This document shows, one piece after another, positions 60,106 through 64,000 of a DNA stretch of 64,000 bases. This DNA is from Neobacillus notoginsengisoli (GTDB lineage: Bacteria > Bacillota > Bacilli > Bacillales > Cytobacillaceae). The DNA is taken from the NCBI RefSeq assembly GCF_003515685.1, contig NZ_QWEG01000001.1, positions 310,001 to 374,000 of the forward strand, given 5' to 3'. Position 1 is the first letter of the stretch, and every line of letters begins with the position of its first letter. Position numbers and translations under genes: made by a program. The notes under the pieces were generated by a model, which worked only from the letters and a program-made list of their open reading frames with translations, was not told the DNA's origin and made no database searches.

Positions 60106-61932
60106 ATGACGAAAGAGAGCAAGGCAACTGAAACTAGAAGGTATACGCTTGAACAGTTTTATGATTCGGAGTCGATAGCGGGCAATTTTATTTCCTTTGA
60201 TGGAAAACAGGTATTGTTTTCTGGGGATAAAACAGGCATCTATAACGCGTATTCGGTTTCGGTTGAAGATGGGACACGGACTCAGCTTACCCATTCCGAA
60301 GAAGATGCAGTGCTGGTTGCGTCCTTTTTTCCGGAAGATAACCGCTTTTTATTTTTGAGTGATAAAGGCGGGAATGAAATCTTACATATCTATGTGCAAA
60401 ATGAAAACGGGGAAACGGTGGACCTGACTCCTGGGGAGCAGGAGCGGGCACAGTTTTACGATTGGAGCAAGGATAGCAAGAGTTTTTTTTACGGCTCCAA
60501 TAAGCGCAATCCAGCGTTTATGGATGTGTACGAAATGGATATTGCTACCTTTGAATCAACCTGCATATTTACAAATGATAAAGGCTATGAGTTCGGGTCG
60601 ATTTCTCCCGACAGACGCTTTATTTCACTAGTGAAAGTGACCAATGCGAATGATGCGAATATATACATTTTTAACCGCGAAACAGAGAACTTCATCCATG
60701 TTACCCCGCATGTTGGAGATGTCCAGAACGTTCCTCAATCATTTAGCGGAAACTCAGGGAGCCTCTATTACTTAACGGACGAGAATGATGAGTTCCTTTA
60801 TTTGAAAAAATATCATATTGAATCTGGAGTGGCAGAGGAAGTTGTCAAGGAAGGGTGGGATATCAAGTTCTCCCGCATTTCCAAACAGGGCACCTATCTC
60901 ATCTATGGCGTGAATCAGGATGCCAGTACAGTCGTAAATGTTCTGAATGTAAACAGCGGCCAGTACCTGAAGCTTCCCGAACTTCATGGTGGGCAATTTA
61001 TTGATTTGAAGTTTTCCGCTGATGAGAAACTGATTGCCTTCTTGTATAACAGCCCAACTTCGCCAACCAATTTATATACGTATACAATCGAAACAGGTAC
61101 ATTGAAAAAGCTGACAGAAACCCTTAATCCCGAGATCAGCCAGACGGATCTGGTGGATGCTGAGGTAATCCGCTATCCATCCTTTGACGGGTTGGAGATT
61201 CCTTCGATTTATTACAGGCCGAATGTAAAAGCGGGAGAGAAAGCGCCTGCTCTTGTGTTCGTACACGGAGGTCCTGGAGGGCAGTCGACAACCGATTATA
61301 ACCCGCTATTCCAGTATCTCGCTAATTATGGATATGCTGTGCTCGCCGTCAATAATCGTGGCAGTTCGGGATATGGGAAAACATTCTTTAGCGCAGCCGA
61401 CCAGAAGCACGGTGAAATCGATTTGGAGGATTGCATCCAGGCGAAAACCTTCTTAAAGGAACAAGAAGAAATCGAAGGTGAGAAAATCGGCATCATCGGA
61501 GGTAGCTACGGCGGATTTATGGTTCTTGCCGCCTTGGCATTCAGACCGGAAGAGTTTGTGGCAGGAGTAGATATTTTTGGCGTATCTAACTGGGAACGTA
61601 CACTGAAAAGCATACCAGCATGGTGGGAAAGCTACCGCGATGCCCTTTATAAAAAAATGGGGAATCCCTATACCCAGACAGACTACATCCGGAGCATCTC
61701 ACCATTGTTCCATGCCGACAAGATCAACAGGCCGCTCATTGTCCTTCAGGGAGCCAATGACCCACGTGTCCTCCAGGTGGAATCGGACGAAATTGTTCAA
61801 GCTCTCCAAAAGAACAATGTACCTGTAGAGTATATTGTTTTCTCGGATGAAGGACATGGCTTTATGAAAAAGGAAAACCGAATAAAAGGATACGGGGCAG
61901 TACTCGAGTTTCTGAATACCTATTTAAAATAG
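60106..61932 (+). CDS. S9-family serine peptidase (prolyl oligopeptidase/acylaminoacyl type)
   Basis: A 608-residue two-domain peptidase. The N-terminal ~350 residues are a beta-propeller of repeated strands (VLFSGDKTGIYNAYSVSVED, FLFLSDKGGNEILHIYV). The C-terminal alpha/beta hydrolase begins around LVFVHGGPGGQS, with catalytic serine in IGGSYGGFMV, aspartate in QGANDPRVLQVES and histidine in DEGHGFMKKEN. No signal peptide, so it acts on peptides in the cytoplasm. GGAGG stands 9 bases before ATG 60106; the GTG at 60100 is too close. Confidence 0.9.
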   Translation: MTKESKATETRRYTLEQFYDSESIAGNFISFDGKQVLFSGDKTGIYNAYSVSVEDGTRTQLTHSEEDAVLVASFFPEDNRFLFLSDKGGNEILHIYVQNENGETVDLTPGEQERAQFYDWSKDSKSFFYGSNKRNPAFMDVYEMDIATFESTCIFTNDKGYEFGSISPDRRFISLVKVTNANDANIYIFNRETENFIHVTPHVGDVQNVPQSFSGNSGSLYYLTDENDEFLYLKKYHIESGVAEEVVKEGWDIKFSRISKQGTYLIYGVNQDASTVVNVLNVNSGQYLKLPELHGGQFIDLKFSADEKLIAFLYNSPTSPTNLYTYTIETGTLKKLTETLNPEISQTDLVDAEVIRYPSFDGLEIPSIYYRPNVKAGEKAPALVFVHGGPGGQSTTDYNPLFQYLANYGYAVLAVNNRGSSGYGKTFFSAADQKHGEIDLEDCIQAKTFLKEQEEIEGEKIGIIGGSYGGFMVLAALAFRPEEFVAGVDIFGVSNWERTLKSIPAWWESYRDALYKKMGNPYTQTDYIRSISPLFHADKINRPLIVLQGANDPRVLQVESDEIVQALQKNNVPVEYIVFSDEGHGFMKKENRIKGYGAVLEFLNTYLK

Positions 61933-62019
61933 ACTTTGTTAAAGCAGATAACTTAACAGTTTTCTACAACACTTCGTATTTGAATTTTAATCAAAGGTTT
62001 CGATTGGAGGGACTAGAAA

Positions 62020-62514
62020 ATGGATGTAAGGACACTTTTGTTACAGCAATGGGCAAGCTGCCTAGATAAGGAAGACTGGTTTCCGCCACTTGAAAAAGTG
62101 CTAAAGGATGTTTCGTTTGAACAGGCGATTTGGAAGCCAGTTGAGGGAGGAATGCATTCCATTTGGGAACTAGTGTGTCATTTACTTTTCTATGAAAAGC
62201 GATATCTGATGCGATTCATGGGTGAAACAGAGAATGAACCCCAGGCAGACAATAATGATTCTACATTTCGGTTACCAACTAAGACGGTAGAAAATTGGGA
62301 GAAAACAAAACTAGAATACTTTTCTGTTCATCGTGAACTTGAAGAAATACTAGCAAAATCAGAACATGAAGATTTGTTTAGACAGGTTCCAGGAGAAGAT
62401 CAACCCTTAGTGCTGGAACTGAAGAGTTTAGCAATGCACGACGCATATCATATTGGGCAAATTGTATTCCTAAGTAAATTGCAAGGAGCTTGGCCAGAAA
62501 AACGCAGCTTTTAA
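62020..62514 (+). CDS. DinB-family protein
   Basis: A 164-residue DinB-fold four-helix protein. SIWELVCHLLFYEKRYLMRF and the closing SLAMHDAYHIGQIVFLSKLQ supply the expected metal histidines. Function unknown; the family includes bacillithiol-dependent enzymes. GGAGGGACT precedes the ATG. It is unlike the DinB gene at 27055 in its N-terminal part. Confidence 0.87.
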   Translation: MDVRTLLLQQWASCLDKEDWFPPLEKVLKDVSFEQAIWKPVEGGMHSIWELVCHLLFYEKRYLMRFMGETENEPQADNNDSTFRLPTKTVENWEKTKLEYFSVHRELEEILAKSEHEDLFRQVPGEDQPLVLELKSLAMHDAYHIGQIVFLSKLQGAWPEKRSF

Positions 62515-62567
62515 AAAGCTTAATTCGTTTACGGATTACATTAAAAGTCGCTCAAGGGAAAAGAACC

Positions 62568-62598
62568 GGGGACGTCCAAATCGGACGTTCCCTTGTTT
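62568..62598 (+). terminator. Terminator of the DinB gene
   Basis: GGGGACGTCC aaatc GGACGTTCCC followed by TTGTTTTA. Similar to the hairpin at 42468. Confidence 0.8.
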
Positions 62599-62688
62599 TA
62601 TATTGAAATGGTTACCAGAAATCCTTACATCAATAGTTAGTAACACATTCTGTTAGTCCATAACTGCATCAACGGGATTAAATTATAG

Positions 62689-62717
62689 TTGACCACTCGG
62701 AATAATTGGTTTAAACT
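62689..62717 (+). promoter_or_regulatory. Sigma-A-type promoter before the second SAM riboswitch
   Basis: TTGACC, 17 bases, TAAACT; the aptamer begins 35 bases downstream. Confidence 0.6.
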
Positions 62718-62751
62718 AAAAGTGTAAACATTATCTAATTCAAAAACTAAT

Positions 62752-62849
62752 ACTTATCCAGAGAGGTGGAGGGACTGGCCCGAAGAAACCTCAGCAGCAG
62801 TTTAAATACTGTGCTAAATCCTGCAAGCTATGCGCTTGGAAGATAAGTT
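62752..62849 (+). ncRNA. SAM-I (S-box) riboswitch upstream of a small protein gene
   Basis: ACTTATCCAGAGAGGTGGAG, GGACTGGCCCGAAGAAACCT, CAGCAGC, then CTGTGCTAAATCCTGC and AAGCTATGCGCTTGGAAGAT AAGT. Core positions match the S-box consensus; the usual GGCAACC is replaced by a CAGCAGC-like version. Confidence 0.9.
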
Positions 62850-62870
62850 GAGGCGTCAATAAACTAAATT

Positions 62871-62932
62871 CTCCTCTTCTTATCGTTTTAAATGGGTGCC
62901 ATTTTGAAATGAAGATAAAGGAGGATTTTTTT
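62871..62932 (+). terminator. Terminator that also holds the ribosome site of the small gene
   Basis: TCCTCTTCTTATC pairs with GATAAAGGAGGA, followed by a run of T. The 3' arm contains AAAGGAGGA, the ribosome site of the gene at 62933. Folding would therefore stop transcription and mask translation at the same time. Confidence 0.7.
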
Positions 62933-63130
62933 ATGGAAAAAATAAAAAATACGGCGGACGACAAGAGAAATTTGTTAATTACAAAATTGATAGGATTGGA
63001 CAAATTTAAAATTAAAGAAAAACAACTATACGAATTATCATTGTCCGAATTAGAATACGAGTACTTTAAATCGCAATATTGCGACCATCCGCACGGTGGA
63101 CATGGGTCTATAAGGTGGAAGAATTTTTGA
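62933..63130 (+). CDS. FbpA-like small protein under a SAM riboswitch
   Basis: A 65-residue protein starting MEKIKNTADDKRNLLITKLI. KRNLLITKLIGL-KFK-KEKQLYELSLSELEYEY matches the layout of Fur-regulated basic protein FbpA, a small protein thought to help a regulatory RNA act on mRNAs. It ends in CDHPHGGHGSIRWKNF, which could bind a metal and is not typical of FbpA as I know it. Regulation by a SAM riboswitch rather than Fur is odd. Start 62933 chosen over 62909 because AAAGGAGGA lies 8 bases before it. Confidence 0.65.
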   Translation: MEKIKNTADDKRNLLITKLIGLDKFKIKEKQLYELSLSELEYEYFKSQYCDHPHGGHGSIRWKNF

Positions 63131-63157
63131 ATCACTATGTTCCGAGAGGTGGAAGAC

Positions 63158-63199
63158 TTGTCTGACAAAATAAAGCTTCCGGAAATTAATAATGAATAG
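63158..63199 (+). CDS. Possible micro-ORF (13 aa)
   Basis: TTG start after GAGAGGTGGAAGAC, coding MSDKIKLPEINNE and a TAG stop. The ribosome site is good for such a short frame, and a strong terminator follows at once. Could be read together with the upstream small gene. Confidence 0.3.
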   Translation: MSDKIKLPEINNE

Positions 63200-63214
63200 T
63201 TATGTTATAGAAAA

Positions 63215-63245
63215 GGGCTGGTGTGAATTCACACCAGCCCATTTA
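63215..63245. terminator. Perfect palindromic terminator
   Basis: GGGCTGGTGTGAATTCACAC CAGCCC, a 26-bp perfect palindrome with a weak T-run, between the small gene and the convergent hydrolase. Confidence 0.7.
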
Positions 63246-63307
63246 GTTCGAGATTCATATTTTTAAAAAAATTAAGGACAACGATATGGTAACTTTATAT
63301 AATATGG

Positions 63308-64000
63308 CTATTTCTTAAATTCCCTTTCCTCTCCATATCCCATCGTTACCACTTCGGTTTGTGGATAATCGTTTAACAACTCTTTCAGGTCTTTGTCTCT
63401 ATCAATCATATATGCCACTACGGGAAAGGCATTCAATAATTGATCAAGGGTCTCCGGTGATGTGGCACTTTTTTTAGATGGAAATGTATGGCTTGGAATA
63501 ACGTATTGAACTTCCAATAGGTGTTTTACTGCATAGGCTGCTTCTTTTGGCCCCATTGTAAAATGGCCTGATGAGGATAATATTGCAATCTCTGGATTAT
63601 ATACATCTTGAATCAACTTCATATCATACATAAGAGCCGTATCCCCAGAATGGTAAACTGTATAATCATTGTCAAAGTCAAAAATATAACCAGATGCCGC
63701 GCCCGCATATATTGGGGTTCCTTCTATCTCCCCGTATGAGGATGTATGTTTTGCTTGAACCATTGTAACGTTAAGATCTTCGAAGGACACCGAACCACCT
63801 AGATTAATAGGAAGTACATTTTTAATGCCTTTTTGCAGAAGGATCATGGCCAAATCATATTGGGCAACAACCATAATGTCAGGTTTGTTTTCCACTATCT
63901 TAGAAAGTCCACTTGTATGATCGAAATGTCCGTGTGTCAAAAATACACAATCAATAGAATGATAAAAATCTTTATTATCCAGCTGTTGTGGAAATCCTGG
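63308..64000 (-). CDS. Metal-dependent hydrolase, UPF0173/UlaG-like (5' end outside window)
   Basis: Metallo-beta-lactamase-fold hydrolase. The signature LTHGHFDHTSGL and the later YHSGDTALMYD and VIPSHTFPSKK give the zinc-binding His and Asp. The frame stays open past the first ATG-type codon to the window edge (PGFPQQLDNKDFYHSIDCVF precedes the motif), so the N-terminus is cut off. Substrate not known; family members are often annotated as UPF0173. Confidence 0.9.
   Translation of the reverse strand, partial: PGFPQQLDNKDFYHSIDCVFLTHGHFDHTSGLSKIVENKPDIMVVAQYDLAMILLQKGIKNVLPINLGGSVSFEDLNVTMVQAKHTSSYGEIEGTPIYAGAASGYIFDFDNDYTVYHSGDTALMYDMKLIQDVYNPEIAILSSSGHFTMGPKEAAYAVKHLLEVQYVIPSHTFPSKKSATSPETLDQLLNAFPVVAYMIDRDKDLKELLNDYPQTEVVTMGYGEEREFKK

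Overview
The window looks like chromosomal DNA of an endospore-forming Bacillaceae bacterium. Pointers are AGGAGG-type ribosome sites with many TTG and GTG starts, two S-box (SAM-I) riboswitches, FosB (a bacillithiol-dependent enzyme), a YjcZ-type small protein, a metNPQ transporter and a heterocycloanthracin-type peptide cluster. Base composition is patchy: AT-rich accessory stretches alternate with more GC-rich metabolic genes at about 4.5-7.6, 13.4-13.8 and 43.2-43.9 kb.

Layout. 0-0.8 kb: 3' part of a tyrosyl-tRNA synthetase gene. 0.9-4.0 kb and 24.2-34.5 kb: two blocks of small, unrelated, almost all plus-strand genes (GNAT acetyltransferases, DinB, VOC, SRPBCC, ArsR, DUF2750, DUF3888, Imm50 and unknowns). 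Nearly every gene is followed by a copy of one ~80-bp repeat made of a terminator-like hairpin plus a second hairpin with a GGGGCA loop. I count 19 copies. The arrangement recalls an integron cassette array, but no integrase is present and the repeat lacks canonical attC core sites. An IS110-family element with a damaged transposase has landed inside one copy. 4.5-7.6 kb: a TPP-dependent acetolactate-synthase-like enzyme with an aldehyde dehydrogenase, then a 52-bp-period tandem array of hairpins (7.6-8.3 kb). 8.8-14.6 kb: a nucleoside transporter, a frameshifted phosphotransferase, a secreted Ig-like protein, fosB and several gene remnants. 14.7-17.8 kb: an RND efflux pump. 18.0-23.9 kb: a thiazole/oxazole peptide (TOMM) cluster with a Cys/Gly repeat precursor, a ThiF-like maturation protein, a YcaO cyclodehydratase and a SagB-type dehydrogenase.

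34.7-46.6 kb: a GMC oxidoreductase, a remnant of an IS200/IS605 end, a PAP2 phosphatase, an effector-binding protein divergent from a WYL regulator, an FAD monooxygenase, an SDR, a YedY/sulfite-oxidase-like enzyme and a secreted M14 carboxypeptidase. 47.2-53.6 kb: an AT-rich candidate defence island holding an 861-residue protein with a zinc ribbon and a possible PD-(D/E)xK nuclease site, a SIR2-family protein and a possible PIN-like protein, set among decayed gene ends.

53.7-59.9 kb: sulfur metabolism. A SAM riboswitch leads metN-metP-metQ and possibly a trailing iron-type alcohol dehydrogenase; next to it lie a divergent nitrilase-family hydrolase and aminotransferase resembling the MtnU/MtnE pair of methionine salvage. 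60-64 kb: an S9 peptidase, a DinB protein, a second SAM riboswitch in front of an unexpected FbpA-like small protein, and a partial UPF0173-type metal-dependent hydrolase at the right edge.

Two other repeat families (the 52-bp hairpin array, and a pair of variable-hairpin elements at 38.7 and 55.7 kb) and many frameshifted or truncated genes show that the region turns over actively. All functional calls come from reading the sequence; no database search was run.
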